Positions 15,130-22,479 of a stretch of DNA of 32,273 nucleotides are shown here, piece by piece; within the stretch, counting starts at the first letter, position 1, and each line of letters begins with the position of its first letter. Below the pieces are notes generated by a model. That model was not told the origin of the DNA. It searched no databases and worked only from the letters and a program-made list of their open reading frames with translations. Location of the stretch: assembly GCA_938004075.1 (NCBI GenBank), contig CALKWP010000089.1:1-32273 (forward strand), written 5' to 3'. A program made the translations under genes and the position numbers. The stretch comes from an uncultured Methanomassiliicoccales archaeon. Lineage in GTDB: Archaea; Thermoplasmatota; Thermoplasmata; SG8-5.

Positions 15130-16422
15130 ATGCTGGAAAAGGGACTGAACCATCTGATTTACGAGGCCAGGACGAATTTCACCTATGAACTGTTTGCGGA
15201 ATTCCTCAAATCCGGGATCAAGGGGCTATGCATCACCACAACACTGCCCAGGAAGCTGTTCAAGGAGTACGGCCTCAAGAATGCTGAGATCATCTGGATA
15301 ACGGACATGGAAGGCGTCGAGAACGCGCTAGACCCGAAAGGCCTGAACAAGGAGATATGGGCCAAGGTGAAGAAGTTCACAGAGGACAACAAGGAATGCG
15401 TGATTCTCATCGACGACCTCGGATACCTCATTCTCGAGAACAGCTACAAGGACGTGGAGAAGTTCCTGGCCAATCTGAGCCAATGCTCCCAGAAGTCCAA
15501 CTGCACGCTCATGGTTCCCATCAATCCCGATTCAGTCACAGCCGAGATATCCAGCGCGCTCGCCAAGAAATTCGATCAGGTGAAAGATGTTCGCAATTAC
15601 ATCCTCACCGGCAACAAGGTCGAGTGTCCGGAATGCGGGGCAATGTGGCACACGAATGTGGATTCCTGCGACATCTGCGGCTTCCAGTTCAATGTCGAGA
15701 CTCACAAGCCAGCTCTGACTACCGAGGAGAAGCCAATTCCGCGGAAGGAAGCGAAGGTCTCTGGAAAGCTGCGCGTCAAACCCCCGGAAGAGGAGGAACC
15801 GCCAAAGCCAGTGCCACCGCCCGCACCGGCCGCATACAATTATGAAGTTCGACCAGCAGACGATTCCTGGTTCAACAGGGGCGTCGCCCTTGAGAAGATG
15901 GGCCGCAGCGAGCAGGCGATCGAGTGCTTCGACAAGGCGCTGGAGCAGAACCCGAACGATTCCTGGGCCTGGTTCAACAAGGGCGTCTCACTTCACAGGC
16001 TTGGGTTGCTGGGTGAAGCCCTCTACTGCTATGACAAGGCGCTAACATACAATCCGAACGACCCGGACCTGCTGTCCAACAAAGGCATCGCGCTGAGGAC
16101 GCTGGGCCGCACGGACGAGGCCCTGGAATGCTACAAGAAGGCGCTGAACATCAACCCGGGCGACTCTGGCATCTGGTCCAACATGGGCGTAACGTACCGC
16201 GTCATGGGCATGAACGACGCGGCGCTGGATGCCTACAACAAGGCGCTGAAGATCGACCCTTACGATGTCGGCGTCTGGCTGAATAAAGCCGCTGCGCTTC
16301 AATCGCAGGGGAAATTCGATGAGGCCATTCACTGCTACGAGGAGGTTCTTCGAATAAACCCGTACCATCCTGTCGCATTGCGCAACAAGGAATTTGCCAT
16401 GTCCAGGACTCTGAGAAGCTGA
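15130..16422 (+). CDS. DUF835 - zinc ribbon - five TPRs (paralogue of the preceding gene)
   Basis: A 430-aa protein that shares its N-terminus with the upstream gene (KGLNHLIYEARTN against KGFNYLIYEEKSD; GLCITTTLPRKL against GLCITTIFPQKL), so the two arose by tandem duplication. DUF835 covers residues 1-155, again without a P-loop, with VILIDDLGYL at 91-100. In place of the roadblock-like domain it has a C4 zinc ribbon (C166, C169, C180, C183), then an acidic/proline linker, then five TPRs at about 246-415. The ATG at 15130 is preceded by AGGGGGAT. It is probably co-transcribed with its neighbour and works as a protein-protein adaptor. No enzymatic motif is visible. Confidence 0.8.
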   Translation: MLEKGLNHLIYEARTNFTYELFAEFLKSGIKGLCITTTLPRKLFKEYGLKNAEIIWITDMEGVENALDPKGLNKEIWAKVKKFTEDNKECVILIDDLGYLILENSYKDVEKFLANLSQCSQKSNCTLMVPINPDSVTAEISSALAKKFDQVKDVRNYILTGNKVECPECGAMWHTNVDSCDICGFQFNVETHKPALTTEEKPIPRKEAKVSGKLRVKPPEEEEPPKPVPPPAPAAYNYEVRPADDSWFNRGVALEKMGRSEQAIECFDKALEQNPNDSWAWFNKGVSLHRLGLLGEALYCYDKALTYNPNDPDLLSNKGIALRTLGRTDEALECYKKALNINPGDSGIWSNMGVTYRVMGMNDAALDAYNKALKIDPYDVGVWLNKAAALQSQGKFDEAIHCYEEVLRINPYHPVALRNKEFAMSRTLRS

Positions 16423-16433
16423 AGTTCGCATTC

Positions 16434-16474
16434 ATTATATATTGCATGGTTGGAATAACCTAAAACTATATATT
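16434..16474 (+). promoter_or_regulatory. Two tandem TATA boxes upstream of the coiled-coil gene
   Basis: ATTATATATT (16434-16443) and ACTATATATT (16465-16474) lie 31 bp apart in an AT-rich gap. The second predicts transcription near 16496 and a leader of about 40 nt ending in a GGGGTAGG ribosome site. Two promoters may drive the coiled-coil and V4R genes independently of the DUF835 pair. Confidence 0.5.
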
Positions 16475-16536
16475 TGCAGTAACCATATTACCTCACAGCG
16501 ATTGTTGCATTCAGACTGTCAGGGGTAGGAAAAGTC

Positions 16537-18699
16537 ATGGGTCTGTTCAAGAAGAAGAAGGAAGAGAAGCCGGAAACCGGCATGGGTGATGGCATCGGGC
16601 TTACGGGCTCACTCGCCGAAACCAAGAAGACCGGTTTTTTCTCGAAGAGCAAGGAGCAACCCAGGCCAGAGCCTGCAAAGAAGGCTGAACCCGCAAATGC
16701 TCCCGTTCCGGTGGCACATTCGGATAAGACCTCCTCTGAAGGAACAATCGAATGCCCGACATGCGGAATGATGTGCCAGGCAGGGGCAACCATTTGTGAG
16801 ATCTGCGACACACAACTCGTTTCACCGGATTCTGCCATTAAACCGGCACCGGAACTGGAAGAGGAGGAACTCCCTGCCCAGGAACCTGTTGTGAAATCCA
16901 ATGTCGAATCGGTGGATGTTGTCGAGGAGCCAATTGCAGCTGGTTCCCAACCCGGGATTCTGCAGGAGGAAGAGCTGCCGGCCGAACCAGATATGGCGCA
17001 AGTTCCCGAGCTTGAGCCAGAGATGCCGGAATCGGCACCGAGTCCAATCAATGAAGATGCCCCCTCTCAACCTGAAGCAGACATTCCTGAGCCCGAGCAC
17101 AGGCCAGCTATGTCCGAAGAAATACCAATTCAGCTGGAGATGGTGGAGGAAAAGCCGAAAGCGCCAGCCTGGAAGCCGCTTCCCGAGAAGGAGAGGAAGG
17201 CAGCCGAGAAGGCAATCAAGGGCGATATGAAAGCCCTTGAAAAGCAATTAAAGAAAGGCCAGATATCCAGGGACGAATACATCCGCCGGGCAAAGAAGCT
17301 CCGGGCGGACCATGGACTTGAGCCGCCTCAGCCCATTTCCGCATCAAGGCCGCAACCTGTCAAAGCAACACCCGCACCGGTTCAGGATCCTGCCCCCGCA
17401 TGGGAAGCGCCTCCCGCATCCGAGCCAGTTCCGGAATTCAAGGAAGATATCAGCATTCAATCCATTTCAACGCACACTGAGGTGATAGACACCACTGCCG
17501 AACCGGACCTGGACGTCGGGAAGGAACTTGAGGAGCTCGTTCCGATAGAGCTTCTCGCCCTGGAAGAGTTCGTCGAGGAAGAGCCAGAGGCAGTCCCCGA
17601 ACCTGTCGCAGTTCAAGATCACGAGCCTGAGAAGAAAGTGGGTTTCGTTGCATCCAGAAAATTCTTCGGCGACAAGAAGAAGCAGCTGGAGGACTGGGAG
17701 GAGCATCTGAAGGTCGAGGTCCAGAACCTCGAGGCAGCAAGAGCCGACCTTGAGATGAGAGAGGCCAAGCTCCAGGAAAAGAACATGGAGATTCAAACTG
17801 AGCTGCAAATACTCCAGACCAAGAAACGCGACATGACCATACGCGCCGAGAACATGGAAAAGCGCGAAGCGGAGCTCCAGCAGATCGGCGCCAAACTCGC
17901 CCGGAGCACCGAAGCGCTGGACATACGTGATTCCGACATTACCACGCGTGAGACTTCAATTTCCAAGAAGATCGCCGCGCTCGATGCCAGGGAAGCCGAG
18001 ATTCTGGAGCGCATCTCAATCCTGGAGAAGAAGGAAAAGGAAATAATATCCAGGGAAAGCGAGACCAGGGAGAAATGGCTGGAGATGCGCGAGTTTGACA
18101 GGAAGATCACATCACGCGCTGAGGAACTGGACTCCGCCGAGGAAGAACTCAACGAGAAGCGCATGGCCCAGAGAAAGAGGGATGCTGAGCTTGACGATAA
18201 GAGGAGGGAGCTGGACGCCCGCAACAGGGAGCTGGAAGCTCGCTCAAGAGAGATAAACTCATTGCAGGAGCAGGTCGCCGCCAGGGAGGAGAAGCTCATC
18301 GTGGAGGTGGAGGCAAACAAGGAGGTCCAGAAGAAGCTTGAGGACACATTCCTGCAGATAGACTCCAAGCGCGAGGAGCTCCAGACCAAGGAAGCGGACC
18401 TCACGGAAAGGGAAGAGCGCCAGGATGCATGGAAAAAGCGTCTGGAAGCAAAGGAATCCGAGCTGGCAGTGAAAGCCAACGAGCTCAGCAGCAAGGAAGG
18501 CGCCATCCGCACAGTGGAGCGCGAATTGGAAGACCGCAAGGACAAGCTGAAATCGCGTTTGATGGAGATAAAATCCCTGGAGGACCAGACACTGATGAGG
18601 AAGCGCGAGATAGACGAGGTCGAACTCCTCCTGATACAGAAAGAGAACGAGCTGTTCAACAGGGAACAGGGCATCTCAAGAAAAGAAGCGGCAAAGTGA
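16537..18699 (+). CDS. Zinc-ribbon protein with long C-terminal coiled coil
   Basis: No family is recognised. The 720-aa protein begins with a lysine-rich patch (GLFKKKKEEK). A C4 zinc ribbon follows (C73, C76, C87, C90, with an extra C80), then an acidic, Pro/Glu-rich disordered stretch (about 95-205) and a short charged helical hairpin (about 205-270). A second disordered linker comes next. From about residue 375 to the end is an almost unbroken coiled coil of about 340 residues with dense R-E-x-x-L repeats (DARNRELEARSREI style). If one rod, it would be about 50 nm long (inference from 0.15 nm per residue). The ribbon has the same spacing as in the upstream DUF835 protein. A filament, tether or polar scaffold is possible; the function is unknown. 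Confidence 0.8.
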   Translation: MGLFKKKKEEKPETGMGDGIGLTGSLAETKKTGFFSKSKEQPRPEPAKKAEPANAPVPVAHSDKTSSEGTIECPTCGMMCQAGATICEICDTQLVSPDSAIKPAPELEEEELPAQEPVVKSNVESVDVVEEPIAAGSQPGILQEEELPAEPDMAQVPELEPEMPESAPSPINEDAPSQPEADIPEPEHRPAMSEEIPIQLEMVEEKPKAPAWKPLPEKERKAAEKAIKGDMKALEKQLKKGQISRDEYIRRAKKLRADHGLEPPQPISASRPQPVKATPAPVQDPAPAWEAPPASEPVPEFKEDISIQSISTHTEVIDTTAEPDLDVGKELEELVPIELLALEEFVEEEPEAVPEPVAVQDHEPEKKVGFVASRKFFGDKKKQLEDWEEHLKVEVQNLEAARADLEMREAKLQEKNMEIQTELQILQTKKRDMTIRAENMEKREAELQQIGAKLARSTEALDIRDSDITTRETSISKKIAALDAREAEILERISILEKKEKEIISRESETREKWLEMREFDRKITSRAEELDSAEEELNEKRMAQRKRDAELDDKRRELDARNRELEARSREINSLQEQVAAREEKLIVEVEANKEVQKKLEDTFLQIDSKREELQTKEADLTEREERQDAWKKRLEAKESELAVKANELSSKEGAIRTVERELEDRKDKLKSRLMEIKSLEDQTLMRKREIDEVELLLIQKENELFNREQGISRKEAAK

Positions 18700-18703
18700 T
18701 ACC

Positions 18704-19261
18704 ATGGCTGAACAACATGTCAAGGGCATCCATCTGGCAAACGTCTTCCGATTCGTGAAATGGAAGCGCGGGCTTCTCGGCCTCAAGAGGTTCCAGGATG
18801 AGATAAGCACCCTTCCCGGATGCGCAAAGGCTACCGAGGCGACTTTCATCGAGAAGGAATGGTATGATTACGGGCTTTACATGAAGCTCCTCAATGTAGC
18901 TGACAGGGTATGCGGCAACGGCGACCTCTCCAAGATTTATGAGATTGGCCTGTGGAATATCCGCAACCTCGGCCACCTCAGCTATCTTGCCAGAAAGCCA
19001 GATATCCATGAGTTCATCCAGGGCGCGATAAAGAGCTGGGGCAATGTCTATGATTTTGGCGGCGTGGAACTCGTCGAGGAAACGCCGAAGAAGATAATCA
19101 TGCGCTACATTGGATTTCCCGATGCGCCTGAGAAATGCCAGTACTTCAGGGGCAGCCTCACCGGCATGATGGAGATATGCGGGCTGCACGGCAGTGTTGA
19201 ATCCACTGCATGCAATACCAAAGGCGCGGAGTACTGCGAGTTCACGCTGAAGTGGGAATGA
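18704..19261 (+). CDS. V4R / HNOB-like putative ligand-binding protein
   Basis: A 185-aa single-domain protein. The C-terminal half has the pattern of the 4-vinyl-reductase (V4R) and heme-NO-binding-like sensor family: YFRGSLTGMMEICG followed by ESTACNTKGAEYCEF and a terminal LKWE, with C170 and C178. The N-terminal helix VFRFVKWKRGLLGLKRFQ is also typical. Proteins of this group bind small hydrophobic ligands and act as sensors. No heme ligand set (YxSxR) is visible, so NO sensing is not claimed. GTGAT (18696-18700) contains the stop of the coiled-coil gene and lies 3 nt before this ATG, so the two are probably translationally coupled. Confidence 0.65.
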   Translation: MAEQHVKGIHLANVFRFVKWKRGLLGLKRFQDEISTLPGCAKATEATFIEKEWYDYGLYMKLLNVADRVCGNGDLSKIYEIGLWNIRNLGHLSYLARKPDIHEFIQGAIKSWGNVYDFGGVELVEETPKKIIMRYIGFPDAPEKCQYFRGSLTGMMEICGLHGSVESTACNTKGAEYCEFTLKWE

Positions 19262-19289
19262 TAAAACTGTTATTTGTATCTCGTCAGTG

Positions 19290-20279
19290 TTAGTCATTCA
19301 ACATTTCAAACAGCCGCCTGGCGACCTTGGCCGCCTGGCTTTTGGCACAGAGGAATGCGACCGCATCCGGGTCGGCGCATTCCACCTCGGTCACGCCATC
19401 AATTGCCTTTGCGTTCTTCCGCGTCCCGGCGATGCCTTCCGCACCTTTGCCAGAATTGAAGACTGCGACAATGTGCATAGTATCATCACCCGCGGGACTT
19501 GAGGCCAGCCCCAGAAAATCTGGCATAGGCGCCTCTCCCGTCGGGCCGATGAGCGTTCCCTCGCCGTCATCGAACGTTGAGCGCACCCTGATACGCATAT
19601 TGCCTGCCTTGGCAAGCAGGGCTGACTTGTCATGCAGCACCCTGGCTCCATGATTCGCAAGTCTGAACATCGAACCGTAATCGATGAATTTCATGTAAGG
19701 CGCGTCCTTCACAAGGCGAGGATCGGCCTTTGCGACACCCGGTACGTCTTTGTAGATATCCACGAAATCCGCGCCAAGCGCGGCGCCGATCGCCACTGCG
19801 CTCGTGTCGCTGCCGCCCCTTCCCAAAGTCAAAACATTGCCTGTTGCGTCTACTCCCTGGAATCCTGTCACTACAGGCACTTTTCCGTCGTCCAGAACAG
19901 CTCTTATGCGGCTGGCGTTGATATTGCCAGGTGCGGCATCCTCGAAGGGTCCCTCAGCAGCTATTCCCGCAGTAAACGCCGTCATCGGCTGAGCGCCGAT
20001 GCCTCTGGAATTCAGGAGGGCCGAGATGACGCATGCTGAGATGACCTCGCCGGATGAAGCCAGCAAGTCCCTTGTTTGCCCATCGGCCCCGCCGGGATAT
20101 CCGTTCAGCAGTTCGAGAAGCGTGTCGGTGGAATACGGGTCTCCCCTTCGCCCCATGGCCGAGACCACAAGGATTACTTCGTCCCCGACGGACTTGGCCT
20201 TTTTCACCTTTCCAACAAGGAGTCCTCTAGAAGCTGCGTCAGCTAATGAGGTGCCTCCGAACTTCTGGACGATGAGCAT
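19290..20279 (-). CDS. lysC: Aspartate kinase, short form with reduced regulatory region
   Basis: Phosphorylates aspartate in the first step to lysine, threonine and methionine. The kinase domain is complete: KFGGTSL (6-12), the RDLLASSGEVISA substrate block, TLGRGGSDTSA (151-161) and the IYKDVPGVAKADPRLV strand. The protein is only 329 aa; most aspartate kinases exceed 400 because they carry two ACT domains for feedback inhibition. Only about 75 residues follow the kinase (from about 255), enough for one divergent ACT domain. The gene starts directly at the asd stop (TGA then ATG with no gap). A minus-strand AK after asd and hom completes a biosynthetic operon. Regulation by end products may differ from the usual. 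Confidence 0.93.
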   Translation of the reverse strand: MLIVQKFGGTSLADAASRGLLVGKVKKAKSVGDEVILVVSAMGRRGDPYSTDTLLELLNGYPGGADGQTRDLLASSGEVISACVISALLNSRGIGAQPMTAFTAGIAAEGPFEDAAPGNINASRIRAVLDDGKVPVVTGFQGVDATGNVLTLGRGGSDTSAVAIGAALGADFVDIYKDVPGVAKADPRLVKDAPYMKFIDYGSMFRLANHGARVLHDKSALLAKAGNMRIRVRSTFDDGEGTLIGPTGEAPMPDFLGLASSPAGDDTMHIVAVFNSGKGAEGIAGTRKNAKAIDGVTEVECADPDAVAFLCAKSQAAKVARRLFEMLND

Positions 20280-21302
20280 TCACATCTTCCTTGCGTGCAG
20301 CCCTTTCTGGACGAGAGTTTCGGCAATCTGCACGGCGTTCAGCGCTGCGCCTTTCAGAAGGTTATCGGAAACGACCCACATGTTCAATCCGTTGGGGACT
20401 GTGGAGTCCCTCCGGATGCGGCCTACGAAGGTATCATATTTTCCGTCGCAATCCAGTGGTGTCGGATAAATCTTCTTGGATGGGTCATCCATGACAGTGA
20501 TGCCAGGCGCTTTCTTCAGAAGTTTCACGATGTCCGCAACCTCGAATGGTTTCTCGGTTTCGATGTTCACCGATTCGGAGTGCCCTCTTATTACTCCGAC
20601 GCGGACTGCCGTGGGGCTCACTGCAATGGCCGGGTCGAGTATCTTGTGCGTTTCATGCACCATCTTCATCTCTTCCTTTGTGTAGCCGTTTTCGGTGAAG
20701 TCATCTATGTGCGGGATGAGGTTGAAGAATATCTGGCGCGGGTATACGTTCACCTCGATTGGCTTTCCCTCGGTGTACTGCCTGGCCTGATTTTTTAGCT
20801 CTGCAATTGCCGGGGCGCCGGTTCCCGATACTGCCTGGTAGGTTGCGACCACAATTCTCTTTATCTTGTATTTGTCGTGAATGGGCTTTGCCGCTACGAG
20901 CATCTGGATAGTCGAGCAGTTGGGGTTTGCAATGATGCCCTTGTGCCCATCCAGGGCATCGGGATTAACTTCGGGAATGACCAGGGGAATGCCTGGCTCC
21001 ATCCGCCATGCCGCTGAATTGTCGATGACTATGGCGCCTTCGGAAACCGCTATCGGCGCAAGTGCCAGGCTGGCCTCGCTTCCTGCAGAGAATATCGCAA
21101 TGTCAACATCCTTGAATGCACCGGCTTTTGCTGCCCGGACCGTGACTTCCTTTCCCATGTAGGTGACTTTCTTCCCTGCCATGGATTCGATATCCATCGG
21201 AATGAAGGTTGATATCGGAAATTTCCTCTTTTCAAGCGTCTTTATCATCTCAGTTCCAACTGCGCCCAGCGCCCCAACCACTGCCACTCTGAATTTATCC
21301 AT
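20280..21302 (-). CDS. asd: Aspartate-semialdehyde dehydrogenase
   Basis: Reduces aspartyl phosphate with NADPH to the semialdehyde, the branch point to lysine and to homoserine. The N-terminal nucleotide site is VVGALGAVGTEM (8-19). The catalytic cysteine is C129 in IANPNCSTIQ, and the general-base region is VRVGVIRGHSESVNI. The length of 340 aa and the NPNCST form fit the archaeal/fungal-type enzymes. The ATG at 21302 is chosen because GTGAT, containing the hom stop codon, ends 4 nt before it. A GTG three codons further up is part of that ribosome site. It is flanked without gaps by hom and lysC. Confidence 0.95.
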   Translation of the reverse strand: MDKFRVAVVGALGAVGTEMIKTLEKRKFPISTFIPMDIESMAGKKVTYMGKEVTVRAAKAGAFKDVDIAIFSAGSEASLALAPIAVSEGAIVIDNSAAWRMEPGIPLVIPEVNPDALDGHKGIIANPNCSTIQMLVAAKPIHDKYKIKRIVVATYQAVSGTGAPAIAELKNQARQYTEGKPIEVNVYPRQIFFNLIPHIDDFTENGYTKEEMKMVHETHKILDPAIAVSPTAVRVGVIRGHSESVNIETEKPFEVADIVKLLKKAPGITVMDDPSKKIYPTPLDCDGKYDTFVGRIRRDSTVPNGLNMWVVSDNLLKGAALNAVQIAETLVQKGLHARKM

Positions 21303-21307
21303 GTCAA

Positions 21308-22348
21308 TCACATCTCCCTGTGCATGTTCAGCACATCAATCATTATAGCGAATCCGGTCTCCAGCTTGCCGGCGCCCGGGCCCTGGATGGTCACGTCGCC
21401 GGAGAGGTCGGTCTTGAATGTGAGCGCGTTGACCGCACCGCTCACTCCTGCCAGCGGGTCGCTGAGAGGCAGTTTCACCGGCTTCACTGAAGCGATTATC
21501 TTGCCGTTCTCTATCCTTGTGGAGCCGATGAGCTTGTAACGCATTCCTTCCGACTTGGCCTTCTTGATGTCCTCGATGGTTATTCCGGATATGCCAACCC
21601 TTTCCTCGGCATCCGAGGGCTTCAGGGAACCGCCCAGAACCACGTTTGATAGAATGACGACCTTGGCCAGTGCGTCGAACCCCTCAACGTCCGCTGTCGG
21701 GTCCGCTTCCGCATACCCGAGTTTCTGGGCGAGTGCCAGCGCGTCCGGGTAGGACATGTTCTCCTCCTCCATCTTCGTTAGCATGAAGTTCGTTGTCCCG
21801 TTCAGGATGCCCTTTATCTCGCGTATGTCGTTTATGGCCAGGCAGTACTCAAGGAGATCGAATATCGGGGTTCCCGACATGACCACGCCCTCGTACCTGA
21901 AAAGGCAGTTCTTCCTCTTGGCCAGTTCCATCAGTTCCTTGAAGTGCAACGTCACCGGCCCTTTGTTGGTTGTGGCGACGCACATCTCTCTGTCGAAAGC
22001 GGCTTTGATATGACTGGTCGCCGGTTCCCCGGTCTTGATGTCCGTGAAAGTAACTTCCACCATGAGTTCGGCGTCCGCTTCCTTGATGAGCTCCAGCGAA
22101 TTGAGGCCGACCACAGCTCCCTCGGCAGGGAAGTCATGAACCGTGCCATTTGCTTTGACGTGGTCCAGGAATGCCGGTATGTCAATGCCCTCTTGGACCA
22201 GGATCGAGCCCATCCTCATATCGGCAACGCCGACCAGTACCGGCTCGAAATCGAATCTTTCCTCAAGCAATCCCTTCTTCTTGACCAGTATCTCAAGGAA
22301 TCCCTGGCCGACCACTCCGCACCCTATCAGTATGATCCTTCTCTGCAT
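21308..22348 (-). CDS. hom: Homoserine dehydrogenase, no ACT domain
   Basis: Reduces aspartate semialdehyde to homoserine for threonine and methionine synthesis. It is the first gene of the operon. The NAD(P) site is LIGCGVVGQGF (7-17), and the catalytic-domain signature is FRYEGVVMSGTPIF through GILNGTTNFML and YAEADPTADVEGFDA. At 346 aa it stops after the catalytic domain and lacks the C-terminal ACT domain of bacterial enzymes, as is common in archaea. The ATG at 22348 has GGTGAT upstream and a TATA box at 22381-22390. Its final TGA lies within the ribosome site of asd. Confidence 0.95.
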   Translation of the reverse strand: MQRRIILIGCGVVGQGFLEILVKKKGLLEERFDFEPVLVGVADMRMGSILVQEGIDIPAFLDHVKANGTVHDFPAEGAVVGLNSLELIKEADAELMVEVTFTDIKTGEPATSHIKAAFDREMCVATTNKGPVTLHFKELMELAKRKNCLFRYEGVVMSGTPIFDLLEYCLAINDIREIKGILNGTTNFMLTKMEEENMSYPDALALAQKLGYAEADPTADVEGFDALAKVVILSNVVLGGSLKPSDAEERVGISGITIEDIKKAKSEGMRYKLIGSTRIENGKIIASVKPVKLPLSDPLAGVSGAVNALTFKTDLSGDVTIQGPGAGKLETGFAIMIDVLNMHREM

Positions 22349-22380
22349 TCATAATCACCCTGCCAGGAATAATCTCAAGA

Positions 22381-22390
22381 ATCTATATAA
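22381..22390 (-). promoter_or_regulatory. TATA box of the hom-asd-lysC operon
   Basis: TTATATAGAT on the minus strand predicts transcription near 22360 with a leader of about 12 nt that includes GGTGAT. It is divergent from the LonB promoter, leaving about 35 bp between the two TATA boxes. Confidence 0.5.
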
Positions 22391-22422
22391 CAGTATCCAT
22401 ATTCTGATTTTTCGTGCGAAGG

Positions 22423-22430
22423 TTTTATAT
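22423..22430 (+). promoter_or_regulatory. TATA box of the LonB gene
   Basis: TTTTATAT, preceded by a purine-rich GCGAAGG that could serve as BRE, predicts transcription near 22453. The in-frame ATG at 22414 would lie upstream of this transcript, which supports the start at 22480. Confidence 0.5.
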
Positions 22431-22479
22431 GCGTGTGGATATTATATTTTCATACATCCGAGAAAAAGGAGAACTGGAA

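Noticed and set aside
13424..16422. DUF835 proteins as active KaiC/RecA ATPases
   Set aside because: The position of the P-loop (GLCITT) lacks any GxxxxGK[ST]; only a Walker-B-like strand remains.
17793..18674. Minus-strand Ser-rich open frame of 293 codons
   Set aside because: It mirrors the repetitive coiled-coil coding sequence; serine runs arise from reversed Glu/Arg codons.
18704..19261. H-NOX-type heme nitric-oxide sensor
   Set aside because: The YxSxR motif and proximal histidine of H-NOX are not seen. The C-terminal cysteine pattern fits the wider V4R-like group instead.
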